Positions 1-11,408 of a stretch of 64,000 nt of DNA are shown here, one piece after another; positions within the stretch are counted from its first letter, which is position 1, and every line of letters begins with the position of its first letter. The DNA comes from Norana najaformis (lineage: Eukaryota > Annelida > Clitellata > Crassiclitellata > Hormogastridae). The stretch lies in assembly GCA_964023275.1 (NCBI GenBank), contig OZ029914.1, positions 46,077,838 through 46,141,837 on the forward strand, in the 5' to 3' direction. The notes beneath the pieces were generated by a model that was not told the origin of the DNA, searched no databases, and saw only the letters and a program-made list of their open reading frames with translations. The position numbers and the translations under genes are program-made.

Positions 1-257
1 TCGGCCTCCACACCAAAGGTTTTGTCAGTAACAGCGTCTTGTTCGATGTAATTTGAATTACTGACATTGCCATCAGTGACGGGAAATGTTGAAGCGATTG
101 AAGTTCCGTTACCTTTGTTAATATTTGTAGAACTTGGGTTATTAAAAAATTTCAGAACATTAAAAATCTTTTCTTTAAGATCATTCAAATTCACGTTGGG
201 GTACTGCAAAGTAACTCTCTGCAGGACTGTGTTAACTTGATTTTTAATACTGTCATG
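1..257 (-). CDS. Partial exon of an unidentified protein
   Basis: Read on the minus strand, this segment is open from an acceptor-like site (CTAAG, just above base 257) to the window edge, giving about 85 residues. The sequence is Asn-, Ser- and Thr-rich with one helical stretch and no recognised domain. It lies downstream of the tandem-CARD gene on the same strand and could be a later exon of it. However, the open frame starts in phase 0 while the last confirmed CARD-gene exon ends in phase 1, so at least one more exon would have to lie between them. I could not find that exon. It may also belong to a different gene. Confidence 0.35.
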
Positions 258-504
258 CTTAGATAAATCCGAAAGTTATGAAAATAATTATCTGACACAT
301 GCTCGTGAAAAAGCTGGTGTTCTGCACTTAGCTTTTAGGTAGCGCTTTAGAAATTTCGAATTTACGATTACAATTTCTTCAGCACACAAAACAATAAAAG
401 TTGTCGAAACTGGCTTATTTCAGAGGCATGTTGAGCTAGGTCTGGTTTCGAGACAAATAAAAACCAAGTATACGACTAGGGCAGACAGGGTTTAGTGAAG
501 AACA

Positions 505-594
505 CCAGAAACCTTTAACACCATCTTTGAGAGCCATAACAAAATCCCACCAGAAACCTTTAACACCATCTTTGACAGCCATAACAAAATCCCA
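505..594. repeat. 45-bp tandem duplication
   Basis: Two head-to-tail 45-bp copies start at 505 and 550 and differ at one position (gagagcc against gacagcc). They lie in presumed intron or 3' sequence of the CARD gene. The small difference suggests a recent duplication. Confidence 0.85.
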
Positions 595-911
595 CCTTAT
601 ATAAGAGGCTGTGTTATAACACGTTTATTTTCTATGGGCTACTTAAGTTTGGGATCCATGTCAGAATGTGTTCTAATGAAGCGAGTTGTAATGAGTCTTT
701 GGAACTAATAAATAGTGGACCTGCAAAATAATTGGACTTAAGTCTTACCTGCATGACAAGCGATGAGGTTTACGACATGGACTTGATTTGATTTACGTAA
801 GTCAACTAACACCTGGCAGAAAGATTATCTGTGCTTGTCTTGCTAATAATATGGTTGAAATTATTATTAAACATGCAGAACAAAGTTACCACTATATCAT
901 ATTTTAAATAC

Positions 912-3339
912 CTTTACTCAGCATTTCAATTGTAAAGCTTTGTGCATGTTCCTGTTCAACCAACGATTGTGAAAGGCCGTTGATACCAATGTTGATATCG
1001 TATTGACATTCAGCATCAGTTTTGATGACCAAAGGGCCCTCTGTCTCCAAGTCAGTCTGGGTAGCTGTGCTTTGGAGCACAGACTGTGCACAGACCTGAT
1101 GCTGAGCTTCTGAGTTTTCATTAATTGTCCTTCCTGTGTCAATGAGGGTGACACTTTCTTCAGTCTGGCACGCTTCTTCTGATTTGCTTGCTACATCTGT
1201 ACTTGGCACGCACGAATGTGCATCTGTCTGGCATTCTGCATCCTGTGATTTAAACCCGGGTTTCACGTCCAAAGTTTCTTCCTTCCAGTCACCATAGCCG
1301 CCCTCATGTTCTGCATGGAACCGAACTACAACTGACAATGAGTTATCAAGAGGAATCAGTAAAGATCATCACATGACTCATGTTTTATCTTTGTTCTAAC
1401 TGCGCATGGAGATATTTCATTTTGACCTATTTATAAAACTTGAGATTTGTCAGATAAATATTTACAAACCTCTGAATTTTCTTCTAACTGCATACTGTAT
1501 GAAGCACAGCAGTTTTCTCTTAAAATGATTTATCAGGTACTCATAAATCCATGTAATCAACTGGGCAGTGCTCAGTTTCAATGTCACCAAAAGTGTCAAT
1601 TTTGAATACATTAAATAAAGGTCACTTAATTTGGAGAAATATAGTATAAAAACCAAGACATGTGCCTAACCAAACCTAGACCTTTTTCACTCATCTCTAC
1701 TGCACTTCCTTTCATAACATGATGCATAATGTACAGTAAGGTAAACATAAAATAAAACATAAAAATAAAATAATACATAATTTAAAGAAATTAACTCAGA
1801 AAAACAGTACCACTTCACTGCTGCATTTATAAAATGAATCGTATGAATACTGTGATTGTACAAAATCCTGATACCAATCTTTGTTATGGCTGTCATTTCT
1901 TACGGCTTCAATTGCTTCAGCTAGCAGCAAATGGTATGTCTAGGGGCTGTGCCTTACTGTACCTCTTAACTTTTCATGCTGCATTTGAATTAAACATCTT
2001 TTAAGCTTATTATGAGCTTATTATTCACAACAGATAATCAAATGCTGCATTTAATTGTACAATAATGTTGTTTTTATGAATTGCGGTCGCTTACAAGTAA
2101 AATGTAGGTGATTACACATGTGTAGCCTATAGTAACATAATCAAAATCTAAGTGAAAGCAAACTAATAATTATATTTTCTTTAGTCATTATCCATAGTAT
2201 ATTTGTTGTATTTATGTATGTATGAATTTAGACACTTAAAATAGCATTCTTAAGTACTTTGCAAAAGCTCTGCCTATGTCAGCTTAAGTTTCTGCCTCAT
2301 ATCTTTTACAGTTAGTTTAGTTTTATGGTTTTTGCTGGAATCAAAGAGATTCTGTGCAACAAATCTTTAAAATAAAATTATAAACCTGTGAGAAAAGTGT
2401 TAAAACCTGTTTTCACTTACCCCCTCCTTCTTCCAAAATATCTGCAATATAACTTTGGCAAGATTTGTGAAGACATTTAATTGTCTGCAAATAGTCTCTT
2501 AAACTGCGTCGTCTCAAGATTTCCAACAGTGTGTAAGACTTTTCGTAATAGGTAGGCTTAGATGAAATGAAGTCAAGTTGCCTCTTGTTTATCACTTTTG
2601 AGCTGTATAACATTACCAACAGCTCAGATACGTCAAGAATGTCAACCAATGTTGCTTCATTTATATCCAGTATGCTAATTTCCGTTGATGTCAAAGGCCA
2701 GTCACCTCCAAATTCTGGTTTGTTTTCTGCCACAAATAAGAAAAAATAAAATCAGAAATCTAAAACTGTAGCATTTAAAATAAAATTATTTCAAATTGGG
2801 ATTTCAAATCTTATGCAAAGAGTTTTTATTCTGATTCAAAATCATTTCAGACGCAGCTTGCAAAATCGATTCTCCAGCACTGGATTTAGTTGTATTAACT
2901 ACGAATTATTCGACGTCAACTCTTGATTGCTTTATTAAAGCTTGAGGTTAATTTGAGAGATTATTCAACACAAGTACTAATGTTTGCTAAAGCACAATAA
3001 ATAACCTTCAAACTTTACCTTTATTAGTTCACTTCCATCCTTACCTCCATTTGCGCTCAAATAGTTTGCAATATGGATCTGGTCTACATCTCTCAGAGCT
3101 GTAATCAAGCGATCCCCGTGATGTTTACACAAAATGTAATCCAACAGTTGAGAGTTTCTGATGTAGTATGAACTCTTATTCTTAATTTCATAAATTTCTT
3201 TCCTCGAAAGCGTTCCGTTGGCAAGTAGTAAATCCAAAAGTCCAGAATCTGGATCTATGCGTTCCTCTAGAAATTCTTTGTGCTGTGCAATCGCCTCTTG
3301 AACATTGTCTTTAGAAGTTTGGCTTGTTTCTTCAGCCAT
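912..3339 (-). CDS. Tandem-CARD protein with QT-motif array (three exons)
   Basis: Exons on the minus strand are 3339-3045 (ATG start), 2726-2421 and 1331-912. Acceptors and GTAAG-type donors are visible and all joins are phase 1, so they read continuously for about 340 residues. Exon 1 encodes one CARD-like six-helix domain (leucine pattern ending LLDYIL...LRDVDQIHIANYL). Exon 2 encodes a second (LVDILDVSELLVML...LLEILRRRSLRDYL). CARDs are death-fold domains that assemble by homotypic contacts in apoptosis and innate immune signalling. Exon 3 is acidic and low-complexity, and carries ECQTD, ACQTE, ATQTD and ECQYD, which resemble dynein light chain LC8 (DYNLL) anchors. An acceptor at about 3369 places a 5' UTR exon junction just before the ATG. 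The C-terminal end is not resolved. RIG-I-like receptors also begin with two CARDs, but no helicase is visible here. Confidence 0.75.
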
Positions 3340-4320
3340 TTTTTTGTTTCAAGTATTGGATATTTATTCTGCAAAAACCAAGAAATCAGTACCGTAAAAT
3401 ATCCATTTTTGCTGCAGTTTTCTTTTACTTGCAAGATTAGTATTAGTCGCTAATGTATAATCACATCATGACATCTTGGCAAAAGGAACCAAGAATTAGG
3501 CCTAGTCAAGAATTAATAAGTTAATTAATATACCTATCAAGAATTAATATATTAATATTCATGATGTCTCTGTGGTGGTCAAGTCAAACACGAATTATAT
3601 TTATTGATATTAGTTTTTAGTTAATTTAAATTCAGCAAAGTATTTACGTTTTACGCTTTATTAAATTATTATTAAAAACGAGTCGAGGTATTCCAACGGT
3701 CTATAACGAATGCTGACATTTTAGGAAAGGATCTGCGAAACAGGAATGTTTTAAGTTTTGCGTGAAAGGCCAATGGTGCTTCAAACATGTAAAGTTTACG
3801 ATTATAACAAAGCCTTTGTTTATAGATCTATACACGTCCTCGCTTCAGTTTGTTTCGCCATTAATTTCGAACCATCAATCGGATTTTACAATATTTTAAC
3901 AATAAAATGATCATAATACCTATCTTATTTTGAAAGTGCAAGCGTAAAATTTAGTTCTTCAGGCTACTTACGAGATCTCACACTTACCGATTTACCTAGT
4001 TGGTTAAGTATTCCTTTATAAACTAAATGCGTAATTAAAATGTATTTGTTTTTTTTCGCATGTGTATAATTAACATAGAGTAGATAAAGAATCATTAAAG
4101 TCTTTCATTATCGTTTTCTCAATGGCATAAAAATGAATTCCCGATTATGATGACTAATCGGCATATGACTTTGTCTACTTCAGCCTGCATGAAAACTGTT
4201 ACGCATCCGCAACTATGCATTATATGACAAATCTCACCTTAAGGTTAGGGATTGCATTGCATTTCTCTTAAATAGTTTGCATCATATTACATCTTCTCTC
4301 ATCAGTAATGATTTGCTCCG

Positions 4321-4515
4321 ATCTAATCTAATCTAATTTAATCTAATCTAATCTAGAACGCCTTTATAATAATCCACACAACATTTACATAAAGGCACTT
4401 TATTATGATTATAATTATGATTATAAATATAATTATGAATATAATAATAATAATAATTATTATTATTATAGAAGTAGTAGTAGTGATGGTGGTGGTAGTA
4501 GTAGTGGTAGTAGTG

Positions 4516-4549
<34 letters not shown>
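4321..4549. repeat. (TCTAA)n and (AAT/TAG)n microsatellites
   Basis: Bases 4321-4353 are (TCTAA)n leading into 'gaacgcctttataa', the reverse of the 3' tail seen on GCGCTATA-type retroelements elsewhere in the window. Bases 4433-4549 are an AAT/TAT tract passing into (TAG/TGG)n. The long Tyr/His run read on the minus strand is an artefact of this tract. Confidence 0.85.
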
Positions 4550-5284
4550 AATTTTAGAGGAAAATAGTAAACGTGACGCATGGTTATTCTTTGATGGAAG
4601 ACAACGACATGGTATGGTTTTATAAAATGCTTACCGCAGAATTTTTTTAAATAAGGCATAGAAAGCCAGCCTACATCCATCCTTGCATATTCGTCTTCGT
4701 AGGTCTTTCTTTGAACACAAGAGATATTAGTCTCACTCGATTTAGGTTTCGGCCTAAACGCAGAAAGTATTAGTAGCCTATTTAATAAGCTATTTAATAA
4801 TGCCAAGTAAATGTAGTTTATTTTCTTTGTTACTACTTAAGGCATCGATGACCCCATTCAACTTCAAGCCTGCAGTTATTTTCACTTTTACTTCTGTCAA
4901 AGGTATGGGCCAATGCCTATATTTAGACACCATGACTGGAAGTATTTCTGGTTTTTTTGGGATATTTCCTGTAGAACAATTCACAAAATATCCCCTTCCC
5001 CGTGTGATCACAGTAGGCCTATATATAACAAAAACAGGAGCATGTGTTTCGATAGCTTTTCAAAATCTGTATAAATGTTTGGAATTCGCCAACAAATTTT
5101 TCCTTATTTGCTGCCCTGCATGAGCTCTGCTTAAAATTCCAATTGTTTTATTGAAATTCCTTTGCATATTCATCCCGAGATAAGTTCAGCTGCAATATTC
5201 TAATTATTGGCTTAACAGCACACCGCGGGTGCGGTTTTATGAACGATTTCTATGCGAGTTACCTAATTTATCCAAAAATATATT

Positions 5285-5700
5285 CCTCTTGGTCCCCCTT
5301 ATCTGTCCTCCAATTCCAAACACCACCCACATAGCCGTCTGACTGTTTGCCTTCCTGACTTGGATCGTGACCTGGAACTAAACCCTTCTTGCCTGTCGGT
5401 GTTCCAAGGAAGGCTCGATGCGTGAGGATCCCAGGTTTGCGTCCCGGTCGTGGCTTATTTTTGAGATTTGAATCTCGGGCTAGTACGGTCCGTGCGCGGG
5501 GACCTTAAATGGCATGTAGCGGTGGTGAAGGATCTCACCCGTGCGCGAGTGGAGGCCATATGGTCGCTATAGAAAAACGTGTACAATTTACAATTTACAC
5601 TTTTTTTGACTGGGCGCCTTTGAATAAGCTGGTTCCCGCGACTTAGGTTTTGTTGGGCGTTGTAGAAATCTCGAGTTTAGGATTACGATTACGAAAATAT
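5285..5700 (+). mobile_element. CR1/L2-like LINE 3' end with (GATTAC)n tail, interrupted by a SINE
   Basis: The outer element matches other copies at 33.6, 34.8 and 44.9 kb: a pyrimidine-rich start, 'tggatcgtgacctggaact', 'gaataagctggttcccgcga', then 'tgtagaaatctcgag' and a GATTAC tail. Between about 5404 and 5597 it is split by a second element that ends in 'acaatttacaatttaca'. That inner element is also present at 31.5, 49.6 (reverse) and 60.7 kb. The insertion therefore postdates the LINE copy. Confidence 0.75.
5404..5597 (+). mobile_element. tRNA-related SINE with (ATTTAC)n tail, nested
   Basis: The 5' part carries a B-box-like 'ggtttgcgtcccgg'. The body contains 'acggtccgtgcgcgggga', 'aaatggcatgtagcggtgg', 'tctcacccgt' and 'ggtcgctata', then an ATTTAC-type tail. 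The same order is found at 31465-31700, 49690-49450 and 60655-60845, which defines a family. Its replication enzymes would come from a partner LINE. Confidence 0.7.
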
Positions 5701-7085
5701 CCATAGCACCGGATAGAATCGTGCAATCTAGATCCACGAGGCCCCTGAGACCGTGATTAAGGCGGGCAGGCTAGAGGGAAAAGAAATTTGAAGAAACGTT
5801 ATATAAGTCCTGACCTAAATGACATCACAGAACCTGTGTAGCGGACAGACACAGAGGCTAAAAGTTATAATTAATTTTTGAATACCGGTGAAATTTTCAT
5901 CCTTTCTAAATTTAGCGTCACTTAGACTAACGAGAGTAAGCCATACCTAAACGGTGTTATATAAATTTTCTGCTGCATACGAATGTATTTGCCTTATAAT
6001 AAATAACTTCTTTTGACTTAAGAAATTTTATTTCTCAAATTTTTATTTACTAGTCTTAATAGTACAAAGCTGGTTTATAAATAGCTTATGTAGATTAACC
6101 AACTTTCACAATTTTCAGGTTTAAAAGTTAACCTAAGGATTTTATTTTCAACACCTATCACGTTTTTTTAGAATAGGCCTAATTAATGTTCTAATCTTTT
6201 ACACTCTAAAACATCTATGAGCCTTGATGAGAGAATGACGTAGTTAGAACGGGGTCATGAATCCAACGCTTTCGCTTTAACGCACCCAACCTTTCCTTAC
6301 CTGCATTTTAATAAGAAGAACTCTTAAGAAGAACTTAAAGTATTATATCCTGATTTAGGATGCCCAGTAATTTTATCGCCAATATCATTTGCTGGTATCC
6401 TGGCACCAGTTCAATCAAAAGCCTACAGAGGCACTGCCAGATCTTACAATTTCCAAGCAGTTTTTGTCAAGCTTAATAGCGCGCTAAATCACATTTTGCG
6501 ATTCCAGAAACTTTGTGTATAAGTTTCTTGTTCACGCAGAAGATAAGCCTGCAGAGTATTTGTAGCAAGCGAATTGCTGGAACTCTTTCATGATTATGTT
6601 AAGCGAACCTAATTTGAAGCAAATTAATTCGCCTTGCTCTGCAGGTATGTTGGCCTCTACTTTAAAAAATGTAAAACTGAATACAAATGAACTAAGATGT
6701 TTATGTTTTTATTTGAGCATAAAGTAAAGTGTTAAGCGACCATAATTTGAAGCAAATTATTTCTGCAGGTATGAAGGCTTGTGATTTTAAAAATGGAAAA
6801 CACGTCCATAACTAATACAAATAAATAGGATGAGTCTAGTGACAGTCCAAAAATCTAAACTTCACCAAACATGTAAATAATGTCTTCAATTAAATCGAAT
6901 ACAAACGGACTAGAATGAATTCATGTGGTCACTCCAAAAATTGAAATCTTCACTTCAAAACGTCTCCCGATGAAGCGCAATACACAGGCTGAGTTTATGC
7001 TGTCCCTCCAGGAAACTTCAATCTATAAAGTAAAACAATGTTAGCCGATCGATATCTTCGATATCGGTATAAATCGAGCAAAGAT

Positions 7086-10000
7086 CTACATGCAGTATGA
7101 TTGCTCATACTTCAGTAATTTGGCGTGTACGTTTATAACCGCAGGAAAATGCTTTGTTTCCGTTTGAATTTGTCGGTTCCTTTGTTGAAAAGCGTCTGAG
7201 GAGCTTATGTATCGGCACAAGAGATTTCGAAGAACAAAGTATCGAACAATGTGCTCGAATGGCAATCGGCTTTTTAGTTCACAGTAAACCTCAGCAATTT
7301 CTTTTACTGAACAGTTCATGTCAATCAGACATCGAAGTTTCAAATAGTTTGCGATAAAACGCCCTGTGATGAATGTCTTCTTGTTCATTTCAAGGACAAC
7401 TAGTTTTGTCTTATACCTCGAATAGCCAAACACAGGCAGGTCAAAGATGCTGCTTGTGTTTTCACGCTCTAAGCAGCACGCGTCGAAAAGATATGCAAAC
7501 CCAAGCAAAGCCTGAATATCTCTGTCGTAAAACTTGTCAAAAGGTGGCATCGTTGTCACCGCAAAGCAAGGAGACTTCATTTCAAGCAGAGGTGAAAACT
7601 CGTCCTGTATAAGTTTCTCACAAAGTGCTAAAACTACTTCGTATTTGCAACGACTGTAGAGATAAAGAGCTCGATAGCAGCGAGCTGTGTTGCATCGAAC
7701 ATCAAAAGTTTTAGAAACGGATCTGAAGAAGCATTCGAGTCTTTCCAAGGCACATTCCGTCAGTAACTCCGCCAGTTCAATTTCCGCTAAAGCATAGCAT
7801 TCACTCAAACTAAAACACCTGGCAGCAAATCTTGAATAGATTAGAGTTTTAGCTTTCACATTCCCAACAGTCGCTTTAGAAAGAAACTGTCTAAGTTTGT
7901 ATTGTATGATAGAAAACAGTCCGCGATCCGCTAATGACCAAGTCCCATTCTTCAGTTTAGTTTCTCGTAGTAGTTCTTGTGTCTTTTCATCGCCACACGT
8001 TATTCTCAGATACTTGACTAACAACTCAATCGTAAAAGTAGACATAGTGGCAATCTGCGTGTCACGGATTATTATACTTTTTGCAATACGCTTTACAAGC
8101 TGAAGAAATCCCAAGATACCTGATACATCGTCATTATACAACATAAGAAATCCATTTAAACGTGGATATGTCCCATATGTTGACAGTCGAAGTTCCAGCC
8201 ACGATCCTAACCTTGCTGCAATATCGTTATGCCCAATGCCGTGATGTAAGACGGCAAGATATCCGACAGAAGAACAATAGTTCTGATCCATATCAGGAGC
8301 TTGAAGATTTAAAGATGCTTTTAAACATTCTATGGACAGCTTAGCCAGTAAATGAAATTCAGCTAAAGATTTCTGTTCTGATAAGCTGCTCATCAGCTCT
8401 AGGGCTTTTGTGTAAAACACTTTGCCAGGCGAAAGAAAATCGACGTAGTTCAACGGGTATCCATGAACTTTTTGCAATGATTTTGTACTAAATATTTCTG
8501 CAACAACTTCAAAGATCTTGTAATCGTTCCCCAAACCTGTTTTGCAAGTTACGAATCCTACGAGATGCAGCAGATTTAAAGCCATGAAATATTGAGTAAA
8601 TTCAGAGAAGCAATCCATGTTGTCGTGTTCGGAGATCTTGCGACTGAAATTGCGTTGCAGTAGTCCGACATTGTCGAAATTCGACAGCGTCAGTCTGAAT
8701 GCACTCGACACCATGATGATCCAGTATTCTAACTCTTCAAGCATTTGTTTCTTTACAAGTCGACAGGCAAGAAGCATCGTATGTTCGACTGCTCTTAAGT
8801 TCATCTTAGCATCTGTTGACTTGCACAGCTTTCTGTGAGTCTGTAACACATAATTTTCGAGAAACCATTGACTCAGTTGATTTGTTTCTTTGAAGGATTC
8901 TAATGTTCTTAACACCTGCTGACGAATTTCACTATTCAGGAGGCAACTGAACTGATTGCAGTTAGGAATGAAATAATGTGGACAGTGGTTCTGCCTTAAC
9001 CACTCATACAAAACGGACAGCAATCTATTACAAATTATTAAAACACTAGACGAGTTCCACCAATTTGGCGATTCCGTTTCACAAGTCCACAGCATTAATG
9101 TCTTCAGGTGATATGTAGTTAGGAAGTCAGCCTTTTTTCTGAAATCTGTGTTGATTAAGTTTCTCCGGGCAAAATATCTCAACATATGGTATGCAATCTG
9201 CTGAACTGGAGTCCAGTGTCTTAAGAGCACAACTTCGGCTCTTGCAAATGATATTCTCCACAGCAAGTCAGGTTCTTCGCAAAGGGGATGACTTCCTGTT
9301 ACGACATCGCATCCAGTCTGAACTACTTCCTCGATAAGTTCTCTATCAGGCCAACCACTGGTTCTCGGTCGTAATCTCCAAGATAGGGCTTCTTTCGGCC
9401 ATAATGGACAATGTACTGAATGTACTATATGCATGGGTATGCGATATTGAGCCAACATGAGCAAAGAGTTATACATACGAGAAGTATCTAGAATAGTTTC
9501 ATTTGTGTTGTTATCAATTCCTGCATTTCTTGCTAAATCCGTTATAACATAACGTTCACTTTTACCTGCAGATGTCTTTTCTGAAAATACAGACATTAAA
9601 TCGCTGTTTACATCGCGAGATATGTGGCCACGTAACAGTTTTCCTGGTGACTCTTTCTTTTGTTCTCCTCCAACAGCATTCGAAAGGATCTGTGGGAATT
9701 CTTGTTTATAAAATTTGTATCTGTTAGATTCCCAGTCATAAACCAGAACTCCACTCAAACGCATGCGCACGTATCCTGGCAAGTGAATGTAAGATTCCGG
9801 GTAGTAGCAAGTAATCGAATCACGATACTCAGTGAGCAGCTTGCTGCTTAAACTAGAGCTAAATTCCTCTACAACTATGTTTTCGTCGCTGTAAAGCATG
9901 ATATCAATGTCCCATATATCTTGCTGAATTGGCTGTATATAGAATTCAGCTGCGCTGCCAACAATGCAGAATAATTTCAGTGGACTTGTTGACTCCTTCA

Positions 10001-10106
10001 GTGCAATTTCGAAAATCAAGTTGTGCAGCGTCGTTAGGCAAACCTTTGGAATTAACTGGCATGTGCCAGTTATGAAGTCTGATACTGCGTCGTCCATGTT
10101 CTGCAT
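7086..10106 (-). CDS. Mab-21 domain nucleotidyltransferase-fold protein, cGAS-like receptor candidate
   Basis: One uninterrupted 1006-codon frame. Near the N-terminus, Gly50-Ser51 followed by Trp65-Asp66-Ile67-Asp68 matches the GS...DxD core of nucleotidyltransferases of the cGAS/Mab-21 family. Residues about 225-300 carry the Mab-21 C-terminal signature: CPLWPKEALSW, RLRPRTSGWP and WRISFARAE, then a Q-x-x-Y-H-M-L-R-Y-F helix. In family members that are active enzymes (cGAS, cGLRs), ligand binding triggers synthesis of a cyclic dinucleotide that activates STING. The third metal-binding acid expected just before the WP motif is not obvious (the text there is HIVHSVHC), so activity is uncertain. 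Residues about 320-1006 are a long helical, Cys-containing region I do not recognise. The nearest gene downstream on the same strand is the tandem-CARD gene, 3.7 kb away. The ATG at 10104-10106 is the first in frame; an upstream non-coding exon is possible. Many molluscan Mab-21 proteins have unknown function. Confidence 0.8.
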   Translation of the reverse strand: MQNMDDAVSDFITGTCQLIPKVCLTTLHNLIFEIALKESTSPLKLFCIVGSAAEFYIQPIQQDIWDIDIMLYSDENIVVEEFSSSLSSKLLTEYRDSITCYYPESYIHLPGYVRMRLSGVLVYDWESNRYKFYKQEFPQILSNAVGGEQKKESPGKLLRGHISRDVNSDLMSVFSEKTSAGKSERYVITDLARNAGIDNNTNETILDTSRMYNSLLMLAQYRIPMHIVHSVHCPLWPKEALSWRLRPRTSGWPDRELIEEVVQTGCDVVTGSHPLCEEPDLLWRISFARAEVVLLRHWTPVQQIAYHMLRYFARRNLINTDFRKKADFLTTYHLKTLMLWTCETESPNWWNSSSVLIICNRLLSVLYEWLRQNHCPHYFIPNCNQFSCLLNSEIRQQVLRTLESFKETNQLSQWFLENYVLQTHRKLCKSTDAKMNLRAVEHTMLLACRLVKKQMLEELEYWIIMVSSAFRLTLSNFDNVGLLQRNFSRKISEHDNMDCFSEFTQYFMALNLLHLVGFVTCKTGLGNDYKIFEVVAEIFSTKSLQKVHGYPLNYVDFLSPGKVFYTKALELMSSLSEQKSLAEFHLLAKLSIECLKASLNLQAPDMDQNYCSSVGYLAVLHHGIGHNDIAARLGSWLELRLSTYGTYPRLNGFLMLYNDDVSGILGFLQLVKRIAKSIIIRDTQIATMSTFTIELLVKYLRITCGDEKTQELLRETKLKNGTWSLADRGLFSIIQYKLRQFLSKATVGNVKAKTLIYSRFAARCFSLSECYALAEIELAELLTECALERLECFFRSVSKTFDVRCNTARCYRALYLYSRCKYEVVLALCEKLIQDEFSPLLEMKSPCFAVTTMPPFDKFYDRDIQALLGFAYLFDACCLERENTSSIFDLPVFGYSRYKTKLVVLEMNKKTFITGRFIANYLKLRCLIDMNCSVKEIAEVYCELKSRLPFEHIVRYFVLRNLLCRYISSSDAFQQRNRQIQTETKHFPAVINVHAKLLKYEQSYCM

Positions 10107-11350
10107 TTTCTTCAGTCACTAATTCAAAGCCAAACGATGGCAATTAAGAGAAATCTATTTCCATAATAAACAATCCTTTCTGAAGTATTGAAATCGGAAT
10201 GTCTCCACCGAGACCACAGGGCATTTCGATAAATGTTTCTTCAATCTGCAACTTAGAAATCGTAGAGTTACCTACTTTTACAGAAATAAGCAACACAAAA
10301 TAAAAGTATACATCAGGATCATTTTCGACGAAAACAGAAAGTGAAAATTCGAATAAGCCCTGCTCATATGCTGATGTAGTTTGTACTCAACGCTTTGGCC
10401 TTTCATTCGAAGTTCACGGATCAAATAGAATTTAACCATTAATTTTGCACACAATTTACTGTATAAATACCGTTGGTACGTTAATCTCCGCTCATGTAAC
10501 CCTAATATTGGCCTTGTTAAAACATCATTCATGTTATAAGTGTAATTAGAAAATGATTGGACGGCATCTTATAGTTAGATATTGTACTTTCCGACATATG
10601 TTGGCAATCTTATGATAGTTCACGTCAGAATATCCTCCCATGATGCATTCCAAGTCCGACATCGATAACAAAAGTATGTCTACATCAGCTTTGGCCTACA
10701 ATTAAGGGTTGGGTGGGTATAAGCCTACGGACAAATGAATCAACGAAACTGTTTTTATTTGTTTTATTTACCGAATTTGCTTAAATACTCGCAGATTTGA
10801 CTTACTGAAACACTTGTAAATGGACAGCCTACAAACCTCTGTCTGTAAAAACGGCAAATTAATCGTTCTGGGGACAGAAAATTTATCCAATATACGCAAG
10901 ACTAAAAATGAACATATCCATACCACTGTAAGGTTCGTTGGTAATTCCGAAAGAAGAAACACAGAACTGCGGGTTTTCTTTGCGTCACTTGCTAAAAATA
11001 GAACAGTCTTATTGCACATTCAGGCTGGATTGGTATTCTTTGTTGCGAAGGCTATTATGTTGGCAACCGCTTGCAATTGACCTGCCTCGAAATTGATTAT
11101 TGTTCGAATGGCTACCGATATGTATGCGGAAATGTATCTTCAGTAGCAAAAACCACTCTGAACAAGTGTGTGGAAGAAAGACAGATGGGTGGGAGCGAAG
11201 TGTATGGGGGGAAATGTATCTTCAGGCAATGGGAGAATCAGTTTGAACCAGGAGAGATATTTGGGCAGAACTTAAACGTATGTGGTAAATCTGTCTTAAG
11301 TGGGAAAATCAGTCTGAAATAATGAAGGATTTGTATTATTATTGTTTCTG

Positions 11351-11408
<58 letters not shown>

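Larger units (their letters stand above)
3372..7085. other. Intergenic region between CARD gene and Mab-21-like gene
   Basis: No coding exon is supported here. The stretch holds possible 5' non-coding sequence of the CARD gene near 3.4 kb, microsatellites at 4.3-4.55 kb and a nested retroelement at 5.3-5.7 kb. The rest is AT-rich unique sequence. Short open stretches around 4.4-5.1 kb come from the microsatellite or have no recognisable features. Confidence 0.6.

Noticed and set aside
912..3339. Calling the tandem-CARD gene a RIG-I-like receptor
   Set aside because: Two N-terminal CARDs fit, but no DExD/H helicase sequence follows; the next exon is a low-complexity linker.
4348..4806. 152-codon minus-strand frame with long Tyr/His run
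   Set aside because: The centre is microsatellite translation and the flanks have no recognisable features.
7154..9851. Plus-strand open frames of 60-80 codons opposite the Mab-21-like gene
   Set aside because: Antisense shadows of a long real coding frame, with no splice or start support.
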